The notes below the pieces were generated by a model, which was given only the letters and a program-made list of their open reading frames with translations, did no database searches and was not told where the DNA came from. From Butyricicoccus sp. OM04-18BH (GTDB lineage Bacteria > Bacillota > Clostridia > Oscillospirales > Butyricicoccaceae): a stretch of DNA of 64,000 nucleotides. The position numbers were made by a program, and so were the translations under genes. How positions within the stretch are numbered: the first letter of the stretch is position 1; the number at the start of each line of letters is the position of its first letter. Below are positions 33,543 to 42,001 of the stretch, piece by piece. The stretch lies in assembly GCF_003481705.1 (NCBI RefSeq), contig NZ_QULN01000005.1, positions 1 to 64,000 on the forward strand. The letters run 5' to 3'.

Positions 33543-34400
33543 GTGGCGATTCTGAACTTTTCCGATGCGTTAAAAAATGTCGGGCTTGACCCGAAGGATG
33601 TCAAGCTGATCCGTCATGCATTATCTGACGAGCGTTTCAGAGAATGTTATAAAGCCGGTATGGCGCATGAATACACACAGCACCAAAAAGACGGGTTCAG
33701 CAAAGGATATTCCTACTGGATCACATTCATCAGCGATGGCGGTACATACGCGAGACTGCACTCTTGTTATCGTGTCAATGGTTCTGTGCCTGATACACCG
33801 GATGTATGTCCTGCCGGATTACCTGACTGTGAAGCCATGGAATACCGTGGCGAAATGGCGTTTTTTGATTTGCAATATGTGGATTTGCTGAAAGAGTACG
33901 AGGGAAAGCTGGTGATTGACTGGGGCGGGTCAGCTCGGATGTGGCATCAAAAAGCCACCACCGAAAAGCCCATCGTGGCAAATGAGTCAAAGAACCAGAA
34001 GCCTTTTGTGGGATTCGAAAACCTTATTTTATCCTTTGATGAACTAAAAGAAGTCGTCGAAAACGATACGGACTATGAGCTGTGGCAAGCGGCCATGGCT
34101 GCGGTCAACGCGGTCTATCTGATTGTGGACACCAAGACGGGGAACAGATATGTTGGCTCGACCTATGGCTATGACGGCCTGCTGGGTCGTTGGTCGGTCT
34201 ATGTCGCTACGGGCGGTCACGGAAACAACAAGGGAATGATCAGTCACTTGAAGTCTGCAAATCATAGTTGCCACGATTTGCAGTTTACAGTGTTGCAGGT
34301 TTTGTCCAAGGCACTTCCGGACAATCAAATCATTGATGCAGAGACCCTCTGGAAGAAAAAGCTGCTGACCTATGAACCATTCGGAATGAATCAGAATTGA
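33543..34400 (+). CDS. GIY-YIG-domain protein
   Basis: 285 residues from a GTG, with GAGGAGG upstream. The C-terminal 100 residues form a GIY-YIG nuclease domain: VYLIVDTKTGNRYVGSTYGYDGLLGRW, with the conserved Arg and a later Glu in AETLWKKKL. The N-terminal 170 residues (including YWITFISDGGTYARLHSCYRV) are of a type I do not recognise, perhaps a target-recognition domain. The gene is visibly richer in AT than its neighbours, suggesting separate acquisition. It lies 29 bases after the glycohydrolase gene. Confidence 0.82.
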   Translation: MAILNFSDALKNVGLDPKDVKLIRHALSDERFRECYKAGMAHEYTQHQKDGFSKGYSYWITFISDGGTYARLHSCYRVNGSVPDTPDVCPAGLPDCEAMEYRGEMAFFDLQYVDLLKEYEGKLVIDWGGSARMWHQKATTEKPIVANESKNQKPFVGFENLILSFDELKEVVENDTDYELWQAAMAAVNAVYLIVDTKTGNRYVGSTYGYDGLLGRWSVYVATGGHGNNKGMISHLKSANHSCHDLQFTVLQVLSKALPDNQIIDAETLWKKKLLTYEPFGMNQN

Positions 34401-34667
34401 TCTTCCTTGCAGTATCCTCTGGATAGTACATAGCTCTCACTTTTCCTTTGGCAAAGCGACTGTTCCAGCCCACTTTTCAAGTAGGGCGGCAAATCCCATC
34501 AAGCGCCCTCCGAAAGATGCGTGACGGCAAATAATCGGTCATAATCAACCGTTAAAACAGCAAAAACAAAGGGATATGTGTCCTAACGGCACATACCCCT
34601 TTTTGTCAGCAACCCTTGTCCGGCAGCTGCCATATTATCTGTTTCTTGAAACCTGTTTTATGGAAAA
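34401..34667. other. Right flank of the accessory island
   Basis: No gene is seen. AAAGGGATATGTG at 34568-34580 pairs with the CACATACCCCTTT arm ending at 34602, followed by TTG, which terminates the GIY-YIG gene on the plus strand. The rest has no recognisable structure. Confidence 0.65.
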
Positions 34668-34700
34668 CCCCCGGCACGCAGTCTTTTTCTGCGCCGGGGG
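34668..34700. terminator. Terminator of the corA gene
   Basis: CCCCCGGCACGCAG pairs with CTGCGCCGGGGG (one bulge) and is flanked by TTTT/AAAA runs on both sides. Its right arm with the outer TGCTTTT is the sequence repeated in inverse at 30461-30477. Confidence 0.88.
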
Positions 34701-34721
34701 TGCTTTTATTCTTGGAGAAAT

Positions 34722-35663
34722 TCAGTCGAGGTTCTTTTTCTTGAGCATATACCACGCGAAGAAGCAGCCGATCACGGTAATCGCGAGCGGCATCCACCAG
34801 ACCCAGTCGCCCGGTATATTTCCCTCTCCGATGTTCATGCCGAAGAAGCCGAACACGATATTCGGGATGGTCATGATGATGGTCAGAATGGTCAGAACCT
34901 TCATGATGATGTTGAGGTTGTTCGAAACGACCGACGCATAGGCGTCCATCGTGCCCGCCATGATGTTCGAGTAGATGTTCGCCATCTCGATCGCCTGACG
35001 CACCTCGATCAGCGCGTCCTCCAGAATGTCGCGGTCATCCTCGTACAGCTTGAGCACGCGGCCGCGGAGCACTTTCTCCATCGTGACCTCGTTGCCCTTG
35101 AGCGAGGAGGAGAAGTAAACGAGCGATTTACTCAGGCCGAGCAGCTGAATCAGCTCCTCGTTCTTGAGCGAGTCGTACAGGCGCTTCTCGATGCGCGTGA
35201 AGTCGCGCTCGATCATGCGCAGGTTTTTCAGGAAGCGGCCTGCGATGCGCAGCAGGATCTGGAACACAAAGCGCGTGCGCAGCGCGGTATGAACGCCCTT
35301 GACCGCGCCCTCCGCGATCGAGCGAAGGATGATGCTGTCCTCGAGGCAGACCGTGATGACCGCGCTCTTGGCCACGACGATACCCATAGGGATGGTGCTG
35401 AACAGCTGACCGCCGTCCTCGACCGAGCTCTTTTCGACCATCGGGATGTCGACGATCATGAGCAGCTGCTCGTCCTCGGTGTCGACACGCGAGCTTTCCT
35501 CCGGGTCGAGCGCCGCACGGACGAACTCCTCCTCTACCTCGGCCGCCTTCGCGATCTGCGCCAGCTCGTCCGAGGAGGGATGTACCATATTTACCCAGCA
35601 GCCCTCAGAAAATTCGTTGATCTCCGTGATCCTGCCGTCGATCGTCTTGAAAAATTCAACCAT
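34722..35663 (-). CDS. corA: CorA-family divalent cation transporter
   Basis: 313 residues. The two-helix C-terminus carries the GMN motif (FGFFGMNIGEG), the Mg2+ selectivity site of CorA channels; the long N-terminal domain is cytoplasmic. A probable Mg2+ or related cation channel. The start is the ATG at 35663 (MVEFFKTIDGRIT), which follows the terminator-like stem whose 3' arm also serves as ribosome binding region (AAAGGCGG). The frame extending upstream from 35705 runs through that switch and was rejected as start. Expression is probably controlled by the leader described at 35672-35751. Confidence 0.88.
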   Translation of the reverse strand: MVEFFKTIDGRITEINEFSEGCWVNMVHPSSDELAQIAKAAEVEEEFVRAALDPEESSRVDTEDEQLLMIVDIPMVEKSSVEDGGQLFSTIPMGIVVAKSAVITVCLEDSIILRSIAEGAVKGVHTALRTRFVFQILLRIAGRFLKNLRMIERDFTRIEKRLYDSLKNEELIQLLGLSKSLVYFSSSLKGNEVTMEKVLRGRVLKLYEDDRDILEDALIEVRQAIEMANIYSNIMAGTMDAYASVVSNNLNIIMKVLTILTIIMTIPNIVFGFFGMNIGEGNIPGDWVWWMPLAITVIGCFFAWYMLKKKNLD

Positions 35664-35671
35664 ATAATAAA

Positions 35672-35709
35672 ACCGCCTTTCTTCGGCGGTCTTATCGGAA
35701 AGCACCGCC
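35672..35709 (-). promoter_or_regulatory. Three-arm transcription/translation switch before corA
   Basis: On the minus strand the order is GGCGGT (35709-35704), ACCGCC (35690-35685), GGCGGT (35677-35672), then TTTATTAT and the corA ATG. Arm 2 can pair with arm 1 (antiterminator) or with arm 3 (terminator-like stem followed by T residues that also hides the ribosome binding site). The two folds exclude each other, which is the layout of an attenuator. Confidence 0.75.
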
Positions 35710-35751
35710 GCGAGTTAGATTGTTCTCCCTACTTCCAGGGTCCGTACTCAC
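35692..35751 (-). CDS. Putative leader peptide of corA, 19 codons
   Basis: GTG at 35751 preceded by AAAGGAGA at a spacing of nine bases; it encodes MSTDPGSRENNLTRGGAFR and stops with TAA at 35692. The last codons cover switch arm 1 (GGC GGT) and the stop lies two bases before arm 2, so a translating ribosome would decide which stem forms. An Asp-Pro near the start recalls MgtL of Salmonella (acidic/proline-rich), whose translation senses Mg2+. An in-frame GTG at 35760 abuts the ribosome binding site. The existence of the peptide is inference. Confidence 0.5.
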   Translation of the reverse strand: MSTDPGSRENNLTRGGAFR

Positions 35752-35835
35752 AGCGATCACTCTCCTTTCTCTCTCAGGTTTACGGGAATTCAGCCATCTC
35801 TCATTTTACAGAGATTTAACCTGTATCCTCAGACC

Positions 35836-35859
35836 AAAACAGCCCCGAGGGGCTGTTTT
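35836..35859 (-). terminator. Terminator of ftsZ
   Basis: AAAACAGCCCC pairs perfectly with GGGGCTGTTTT around GA (effectively a CGAG tetraloop), 16 bases after the ftsZ stop. Confidence 0.9.
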
Positions 35860-35874
35860 GAATACATTCAGTTT

Positions 35875-37035
35875 TTAGCGGTGGTCCTTGTCGAAGATGC
35901 GCATCAGAACGTCGAAGGCTGCATCGTCCGAGCCGACGTCGTTCGAGGACTGCGGCTTTGCTGCCGGCTTCTGCTCAGCCTCAGCGGAAGCATTCGAGAA
36001 CAGGCCGGAGCCGGTCTGTGCCGGAGCCGCCTTGCGCTGGAGGCCGGCGCCGTCCATGTCCATCTTCGCGGAGTTCGGGATATTGTCGAAGCCGGTCGCG
36101 ATAACGACGACGCGGATCTCGTCATCCATGGTGTCGTCGATGAACGCACCGAAGATGATGTGTGCATCCGGATGAGCCGCCTGCTGAACCATGGTAGCTG
36201 CGGTCTCGACCTCGTCCAGACCGATGTCGTCCGAGCCGATGACGGAAACGATCACGCCGTGCGCCATGTCGATCGAGGTCTCGAGCAGCGGGCTGGAGAT
36301 CGCCATGCGTGCAGCCTCAGCTGCCTTGTCTTTCCCAGCAGCGCGGCCGGTGCCGATGTGCGCGTAGCCTGCGTCCTTCATGACCGAGGTAACGTCCGCG
36401 AAGTCCAGGTTGATGAAGCCCGGAACGGTGATCAGCTCGGAGATGTTGGCTACTGCCTGACGCAGAACGCCGTCTGCGATCTCGAAGGCGTTCTTGAAGG
36501 TGATCTTCTGCTCGGAGACGTACTTCAGACGCTCGTTCGGAATAATAACGAGAGAGTCAACGTTCTTGTTGAGCTCGTCGATGCCGGCCAGAGCCTGCTC
36601 GAGGCGCTTCTTGCCCTCGAACGCGAACGGACGGGTAACAACGCCGACGGTCAGGATGCCCATCTCGCGGGCGATCTGTGCAACGACCGGAGCTGCGCCG
36701 GTGCCGGTGCCGCCGCCCATGCCGGCGGTGATGAATACCATATTGGTGCCTGCGAGCGCTGCTGCGATCTGCTCCTTGCTCTCCTCGGCAGCCTTGCGGC
36801 CGATCTCCGGGTTCGCGCCTGCGCCCTGACCCTTGGTCAGCTTCTCGCCGATCTGGATCTTGGTGCCGGCCTGAGAGAAGTTCAGCGCCTGCATATCCGT
36901 GTTTACCGAAATAAATTCAACGCCCTGCACGCCGCTCTCGACCATGCGGTTTACCGCATTGCCGCCGCCGCCGCCGACGCCGATGACTTTGATACTAACT
37001 ACATTATCCAAGCCCTGTTCAAACTCAAAACCCAT
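35875..37035 (-). CDS. ftsZ: Cell division protein FtsZ
   Basis: 386 residues. A tubulin-like GTPase that forms the Z ring. The signature [17 protein letters not shown] lies near residue 100, with NTDMQAL and the catalytic T7-loop [16 protein letters not shown] short variable linker ends in [17 protein letters not shown], the C-terminal binding peptide. The ATG at 37035 (MGFEFEQ) has GGAGG nine bases upstream; the ATG at 37044 directly touches the ribosome binding site. Last gene of the dcw cluster, with its own promoter. Confidence 0.97.
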   Translation of the reverse strand: MGFEFEQGLDNVVSIKVIGVGGGGGNAVNRMVESGVQGVEFISVNTDMQALNFSQAGTKIQIGEKLTKGQGAGANPEIGRKAAEESKEQIAAALAGTNMVFITAGMGGGTGTGAAPVVAQIAREMGILTVGVVTRPFAFEGKKRLEQALAGIDELNKNVDSLVIIPNERLKYVSEQKITFKNAFEIADGVLRQAVANISELITVPGFINLDFADVTSVMKDAGYAHIGTGRAAGKDKAAEAARMAISSPLLETSIDMAHGVIVSVIGSDDIGLDEVETAATMVQQAAHPDAHIIFGAFIDDTMDDEIRVVVIATGFDNIPNSAKMDMDGAGLQRKAAPAQTGSGLFSNASAEAEQKPAAKPQSSNDVGSDDAAFDVLMRIFDKDHR

Positions 37036-37143
37036 TGTTGACATCCTCCGTTTTATAGTTAAAGATCGTACAGATAATTTTTAACGTGCCTTTGACGGAC
37101 AGCCCCTGCCGCTCCGCGCGGACAGTCTGCCCCTATTGTTATA

Positions 37144-37172
37144 ATTCTACCTCTATTTTCTCGATTTTGCAA
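37144..37172 (-). promoter_or_regulatory. Promoter of ftsZ
   Basis: Minus strand: TTGCAA, 17 bases, TAGAAT. It gives ftsZ a separate promoter and a leader of about 100 bases with a GGACAG/CTGTCC hairpin. Confidence 0.5.
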
Positions 37173-37306
37173 CAGAAAATAGCGAACCTGTGAAAAAAAA
37201 CTTGCGGTTTTCCGTCCATTTTCCCGTTCCTCGCCGCCTTTCCCGGCGGACAAGGGCGGTTTGCACACATTTTTGCGTGCCGGCGGACTTTTTTTGCACA
37301 AATACG

Positions 37307-38413
37307 TTATTCGCTGTAATCCGACTCGTCGGAATAGTCCGAGTCGTCATACGAATCGTCATAGCTGTCGTCATATGAGTAATCGCCGCTGTCATCGTAG
37401 CTGCTGTCATCGTAGTACGTCGTATCATCCGACGAGGTATCCGTGCTGTCCGAGGTGTCGGCGCTGTCCGAGGTATCGCTGCTGTCCGTGGTCGAGCTGT
37501 CCGTCGAGGTCTGCGCATTGTTCTTCTGCGAATCGGTCAGCCCGTTTTCGCCGTCCGGGTTCTGTGCGATGGTGTTCATCGCATCCGCCGCACCCGAAAC
37601 GCTGCCCGAACGCGCGACCTCCTCGGCCGTCTCGGGCACAAAGTGCATCCTGCCCTCATCGTCCCAGTACAGCCTGCCGATGTCCGAGGGAGAAAGCCGC
37701 TCGGACATGACCGTCTGCGCGAAGCGAATGCGGTAGGACAGGTCGCTGTCCACCGCGCCGATGCGCAGGTCAAAGCGTCCGCCGCAGCCGATGCGCACAT
37801 CGGTCAGCTCCTGCAAATTGATGAACTGAAGGTCGTCGGTCATCTGCTGCTCACCGAGCGCCTGCATGATCTCGAGATAGGCGCTCACCGCCGCATCGGT
37901 CTGCGGCGCGATCTCCTCGCCGGTCTGCATCTGTGCGCCCTCAAGACCGGTCACGACCGCAAGGCCGCCGTCCGAGGTGCTCTGCTCGAGAATCTTGCCC
38001 GTGCTGCTGATGTAGTAGTACGAGCCGTCCTCCGCCTTGACCGCCGCCGCCGCATGGCACTCGGTCACGGTCAGCACGAGCGCGTCAGGCAGATGCCTGC
38101 GGATGCGCACAGAGTCGAGATAGGGCAGCTTTTCGAGCAGATGCTCCTGCACCTTCATCTTGTTCCAGAGATAGAGATTATCGCCCTTGCTGATGTCGAG
38201 CGCGTTCGTGATCTCCTCGACGGAGTATTTTTCCGCGCCCTCGACCGAGATCGTGTTCACCTTGAAAAAGATGGTCATCATCACGATCGCCGCCGCTGTC
38301 AGCAGCAGGAGCAGCACCGCACGGCTCAAGGCGTGCAGTGCGCGTCTGAATTTTCCGGGCCGGCGCCGTCGCTTTCTGCGCGGAGGCGCCGGCGCTTTTC
38401 TATTCTCATTCAT
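37307..38413 (-). CDS. ftsQ: Division protein FtsQ/DivIB with an acidic Ser/Asp/Tyr tail
   Basis: 368 residues. A basic cytoplasmic N-terminus (PPRRKRRRRPGKFRRAL), one membrane helix (about 30-50), then the POTRA domain (VNTISVEGAEKYSVEEITNALDI) and the beta domain. DivIB helps recruit and regulate septal synthases. From residue 290 the sequence becomes an extracellular low-complexity tail built of Ser, Asp, Thr and Tyr (such as DDSYDDSYDDSDYSDE), about 75 residues, not part of the family core. It lies between murG and ftsZ as expected. Confidence 0.9.
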   Translation of the reverse strand: MNENRKAPAPPRRKRRRRPGKFRRALHALSRAVLLLLLTAAAIVMMTIFFKVNTISVEGAEKYSVEEITNALDISKGDNLYLWNKMKVQEHLLEKLPYLDSVRIRRHLPDALVLTVTECHAAAAVKAEDGSYYYISSTGKILEQSTSDGGLAVVTGLEGAQMQTGEEIAPQTDAAVSAYLEIMQALGEQQMTDDLQFINLQELTDVRIGCGGRFDLRIGAVDSDLSYRIRFAQTVMSERLSPSDIGRLYWDDEGRMHFVPETAEEVARSGSVSGAADAMNTIAQNPDGENGLTDSQKNNAQTSTDSSTTDSSDTSDSADTSDSTDTSSDDTTYYDDSSYDDSGDYSYDDSYDDSYDDSDYSDESDYSE

Positions 38414-38425
38414 GCGCGTTCCGCC

Positions 38426-39562
38426 TTACTTGCCGTGGTTTTCGATCGCCCGGAGGATCTCGCGGTAGATCTTGTCGCTCGCGTCGTGCGCCGCCAGCAC
38501 GGTCGCGTTCTCGCCCATCGCGTGCAGCCGCAGCGGGTCGGACAGCATATCGCCGATCTCATCATACAGCTTCTGCGGCGTGGCGTCCTTTTCGAGCAGC
38601 ACGCGGCAGCCGCCTGCCGACTCGAGCGCGCGTGCGTTCTTCTCCTGATGGTTCTCTGCGACGAAGGGGGACGGCACGAGCAGCGCCGGACGGCCGAGCA
38701 TGCACAGCTCGCCGAGCGTCGCCGCACCCGCGCGGCACACGATGAGGTCGGCCGCCGCCATGCGGTCCGCCATGTCGTAGATGTATTCGGTGTACTGGAT
38801 ATTGGGATGGTTCTCGAAGTCCGCGCCCTGCTCGCGCGCCATTTTCGGCAGCCAGTCGCGCGCCGCCGCGCCGGTGGCGTGGACATGGTGGTAGGAAACG
38901 CCGTTTTTGCACTCGAGCGCGAGGGTTCCGGCCATGTGCTCGTTCATATACTTCGCGCCCATCGAGCCCCAGAACGAAACGACAAGCTGGTCGTTCTCGC
39001 CGAGACCGAACTTCGCGCGCGCCTTTTCCCGGCTTGCCGCGAGGATCTCGCCACGCACCGGTGCGCCGGTCAGGATGATCTTTTCGTCGCCGCCGAGCAG
39101 CTTTTTCGCCTGCTCGAAGCAGACGAGCACGCGGTCCGCCTTTTTCGCGAGCATCTGCGTGACCTTGCCGGGCAGAGCGTTGACCTCAAGCAGGACGGTC
39201 GGGATGCCGAGCTCCTGCGCGGCCTTGACGACCGCGAAGGACGCATAGCCGCCGCAGCCGATGACGCAGTCCGGACGCGCCGCCTTCAGCAGCTTTTTCG
39301 CCTTCGCGACCGCGGAGACCGCGAGCTTTGCGGCCTTGATGTTGTGCAGGATGCCCTTCGGGCTCATCGAGCGCGACAGGCCGATGATCTCGATGGCGTC
39401 GAGCGGATAGCCCTCGCGCGGAACGAGCTTGTTCTCGATGCCGCGGGCCGAGCCGGCGAAGCGGATGACCGTCTCCGGCTGGCGCTTTTCAAAATATCGT
39501 GCAATAGCGAGACCGGGCGTGACATGACCGCCCGTTCCGCCTCCGGTAATATAAAGTCTCAT
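38426..39562 (-). CDS. murG: UDP-GlcNAc--lipid I GlcNAc transferase
   Basis: 378 residues. It converts lipid I to lipid II at the inner face of the membrane. Motifs: GGTGGHVTPGLAIARYF at the N-terminus, VIGCGGYASFAVVKAA, and the UDP-GlcNAc site VCRAGAATLGELCMLGRPALLVPSP. Twelve bases before ftsQ; the 170-base gap to ftsW contains GC-rich palindromes (CGCCTGC/GCAGGCG). Confidence 0.96.
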   Translation of the reverse strand: MRLYITGGGTGGHVTPGLAIARYFEKRQPETVIRFAGSARGIENKLVPREGYPLDAIEIIGLSRSMSPKGILHNIKAAKLAVSAVAKAKKLLKAARPDCVIGCGGYASFAVVKAAQELGIPTVLLEVNALPGKVTQMLAKKADRVLVCFEQAKKLLGGDEKIILTGAPVRGEILAASREKARAKFGLGENDQLVVSFWGSMGAKYMNEHMAGTLALECKNGVSYHHVHATGAAARDWLPKMAREQGADFENHPNIQYTEYIYDMADRMAAADLIVCRAGAATLGELCMLGRPALLVPSPFVAENHQEKNARALESAGGCRVLLEKDATPQKLYDEIGDMLSDPLRLHAMGENATVLAAHDASDKIYREILRAIENHGK

Positions 39563-39733
39563 CGTAAATTTTCCCCCTCTCGCCTGCGCGGCAGGCGAAA
39601 TTTATTCTGAATATAACTGAATGTGCGGAATGCTTTGAACGGCAGACAGCGCGTTTCTGTCTCCCCTTCACAGCCCTCCGCGCGGCGGAACGGATATCTC
39701 TCCCTCCGCCGCGGCGGTCTGTAACTGCTTTTG

Positions 39734-41002
39734 CTATTCTGTTCGCGCCTCTATGCGCATATACCGCGAGACATTGAGCAGGATGCCCATTTCCGCAAGC
39801 TGGAGCATGAGCGCGGTGCCGCCGTAGCTGAAAAACGGCAGGGACGCGCCGGTGACGGGCATGAGGCCCGTGACGACGAACAGGTTCATGATGGTCTGGA
39901 TGGCGAGCTTCGCGGTGATGCCGGTCGCGAGCAGCATGCCCATGCGGTCGGGCGAGGAGCGCGCGATGCGCAGACCGCGCCAGATCAGATAGGCGAAGAC
40001 CGCGATGACGGCGAGCGCACCGATGAGGCCCATCTCCTCGCACCAAGTCGCGAAGATGAAGTCGTTGTGCGGCTCGGGCAGGTACAGCTGCTTCTGCATG
40101 CCGTTGCCGAGGCCGCGGCCGAACAGTCCGCCCGAGCCGATGGCGATCTGACCCATGGCGGCCTGAAAGCCGGTTTTGCGCATATCCGAGAACGGGTCGA
40201 GCCAGATATTCACGCGGTTGCGTACATGCTCGAACGTCAGATACGAGGCGAACGCGCCGAGAACGGCGAGGATGCCTGCCGGAATGAGGAACCAGATGCG
40301 CAGACCGGCGGCGATCAGCATGATGAGACCGATGCCGCAGGTGATGATGATCGCGGAGTTATGCGGCTCCTTCGCGAGCAGGAAAATATAGACCGCGAGC
40401 AGCGCGCCGTATGGGTAGAGCAGCTTTTTCCAGTGCCGCACATCGCGGTATTTCGTGGACGCCCACGCTGCGAAGCAGATGATGACCGCGTCCTTCGCGA
40501 GCTCGGACGGCTGAAAGCCGAACAGCCAGCGCGTCGCGCCCTTGGTCGTCGTGCCGACGCCCGGAATGAGCACCAGGATCAGCAGGAAAACGCTGATTGC
40601 GATCGCCGGGATGGTCAGATATTTATAGTCGTGATAGTCCCACTTGCTCAGCAGGAACATGGCAATCAGGCCGCCCGCCGCCCACTTGAGCTGTCTTGCG
40701 ATGAAGTAGGTCGCGCTGCCCTGCGTGTACAGCGCGTTCGAGTAGCTCGCGGAGAACAGCGCGATCAGGCCGACGAGCAGCAGCAGCAGCGTTGCGCACA
40801 TGGTCGGCATATCGATCGTGTGCGGCTTTCGCGCGCGTCGCTGCGGCTTTGCCGGACGCTTTGCGGACGCCGGGCGGTAGGACTGCCGCGGCATCGGCTG
40901 GCGCGAGGGACGCGGCGCCGGATAGGCTGCGCCGCCCGGTGCGGGCCGTCCCGCTCTCCGGCGGCTGCCCGAGCCGCGCGGCTGTCTTGTTGACGATGTC
41001 AT
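39734..41002 (-). CDS. ftsW: SEDS-family glycosyltransferase FtsW/SpoVE
   Basis: 422 residues. A polymerase for glycan strands that works with a class B PBP, here presumably the SpoVD-like protein. About ten membrane helices; SEDS motifs ATRWLFGFQPSELAKDAVI and GMQKQLYLPEPHNDFIFA are visible. The first 65 residues are a cytoplasmic Pro/Arg-rich basic extension (PRPSRQPMPRQSYRP) not present in the core family. FtsW and SpoVE cannot be separated by sequence; position in the dcw cluster fits either. CGGAGG precedes the ATG. Confidence 0.9.
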   Translation of the reverse strand: MTSSTRQPRGSGSRRRAGRPAPGGAAYPAPRPSRQPMPRQSYRPASAKRPAKPQRRARKPHTIDMPTMCATLLLLLVGLIALFSASYSNALYTQGSATYFIARQLKWAAGGLIAMFLLSKWDYHDYKYLTIPAIAISVFLLILVLIPGVGTTTKGATRWLFGFQPSELAKDAVIICFAAWASTKYRDVRHWKKLLYPYGALLAVYIFLLAKEPHNSAIIITCGIGLIMLIAAGLRIWFLIPAGILAVLGAFASYLTFEHVRNRVNIWLDPFSDMRKTGFQAAMGQIAIGSGGLFGRGLGNGMQKQLYLPEPHNDFIFATWCEEMGLIGALAVIAVFAYLIWRGLRIARSSPDRMGMLLATGITAKLAIQTIMNLFVVTGLMPVTGASLPFFSYGGTALMLQLAEMGILLNVSRYMRIEARTE

Positions 41003-41026
41003 TGTGCCACCTCCGAGGGGGATGCG

Positions 41027-42001
41027 TTACGGCAGCGCGACAAAATACGCCGCGAGGCACAGCACGATCGTGACCGCAGTAAACGTGAGCACGATGCGCT
41101 TTTCGCCCCAGCCGCACATTTCAAAGTGATGATGGATAGGCGCCATCTTGAACAGGCGCTTGCCGTGCGTTGCCTTGAAGTAAGTGACCTGCAGGATGAC
41201 CGACAGGGTCTCGATGATGTAGATGAGACCGACGAGCAGCAGGATGAGCGGCATATCGCACGCGAAGGCCATGCCTGCGACCGCGCCGCCGAGGAACAGC
41301 GAGCCGGTGTCGCCCATGAACACCTTCGCAGGGTTGAAGTTATAGATCAGAAAGCCGAGCAGGCCGCCCGCCAGCGCGCCTGCGAAGATGGTCACGCCGG
41401 TGTTGCCGATGCGCGCGCCGACCGCCGCGAAGAATACCGCGACCGGCACCGTGACGCTCGCGGCAAGGCCGTCGATGCCGTCGGTGAGATTGACCGCATT
41501 ATCCGCGCCGACGATGACGAAGGCCGCAAAGATGATGTAGACCGGCCACGGCAGATCGATCGAGATGCCGGTGAACGGGATCATGAGCGACGGCAGGCCG
41601 TCCGACTCGAGGAACAGCACGAGGATGAACACCGCCGCGACCAGGATCTGAAGCACGAGCTTCTGTCTGGGCGTCAGGCCCGCGTTCTCCTTTTTCTTGA
41701 TCTTTGCGTAGTCGTCCACCAGACCGACCGCGCCGTAGGCCGCCGACAGGCCAAGGATGGCCAGCGCGTGAACCGACAGCGTGCCGGTAATGAGGCCGCC
41801 GAGAATGACGGCGAGCGCGATGCCGATGATGAACATGAAACCGCCCATCGTCGGGATGTTCTGTTTGTTCATATGCCACTTCGGGCCGATCTCAAGAATT
41901 TTCTGACCGAATTTCATCTTGCGCAGATAGCGGATGACCGACGGGCCGATGGCGGCCGTGATCACAAACGCGATCGCGCAGCAGATAAGTGCCTGCTTCA
42001 T
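41027..42001 (-). CDS. mraY: Phospho-N-acetylmuramoyl-pentapeptide transferase
   Basis: 324 residues, ten membrane helices. It transfers phospho-MurNAc-pentapeptide to undecaprenyl phosphate to make lipid I. Active-site motifs are visible: LVDDYAKIKKKENAGLT (Asp pair), NAVNLTDGIDGLA, FMGDTGSLFLGG and HHHFEMCGW. Its ATG directly abuts the murF stop codon. The next gene is ftsW; murD, usually between them, is missing here. Confidence 0.96.
   Translation of the reverse strand: MKQALICCAIAFVITAAIGPSVIRYLRKMKFGQKILEIGPKWHMNKQNIPTMGGFMFIIGIALAVILGGLITGTLSVHALAILGLSAAYGAVGLVDDYAKIKKKENAGLTPRQKLVLQILVAAVFILVLFLESDGLPSLMIPFTGISIDLPWPVYIIFAAFVIVGADNAVNLTDGIDGLAASVTVPVAVFFAAVGARIGNTGVTIFAGALAGGLLGFLIYNFNPAKVFMGDTGSLFLGGAVAGMAFACDMPLILLLVGLIYIIETLSVILQVTYFKATHGKRLFKMAPIHHHFEMCGWGEKRIVLTFTAVTIVLCLAAYFVALP

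Noticed and set aside
35672..35835. M-box, yybP-ykoY or other known metal riboswitch before corA
   Set aside because: None of the conserved core sequences of these families could be found; the leader-peptide switch explains the visible pairing better.
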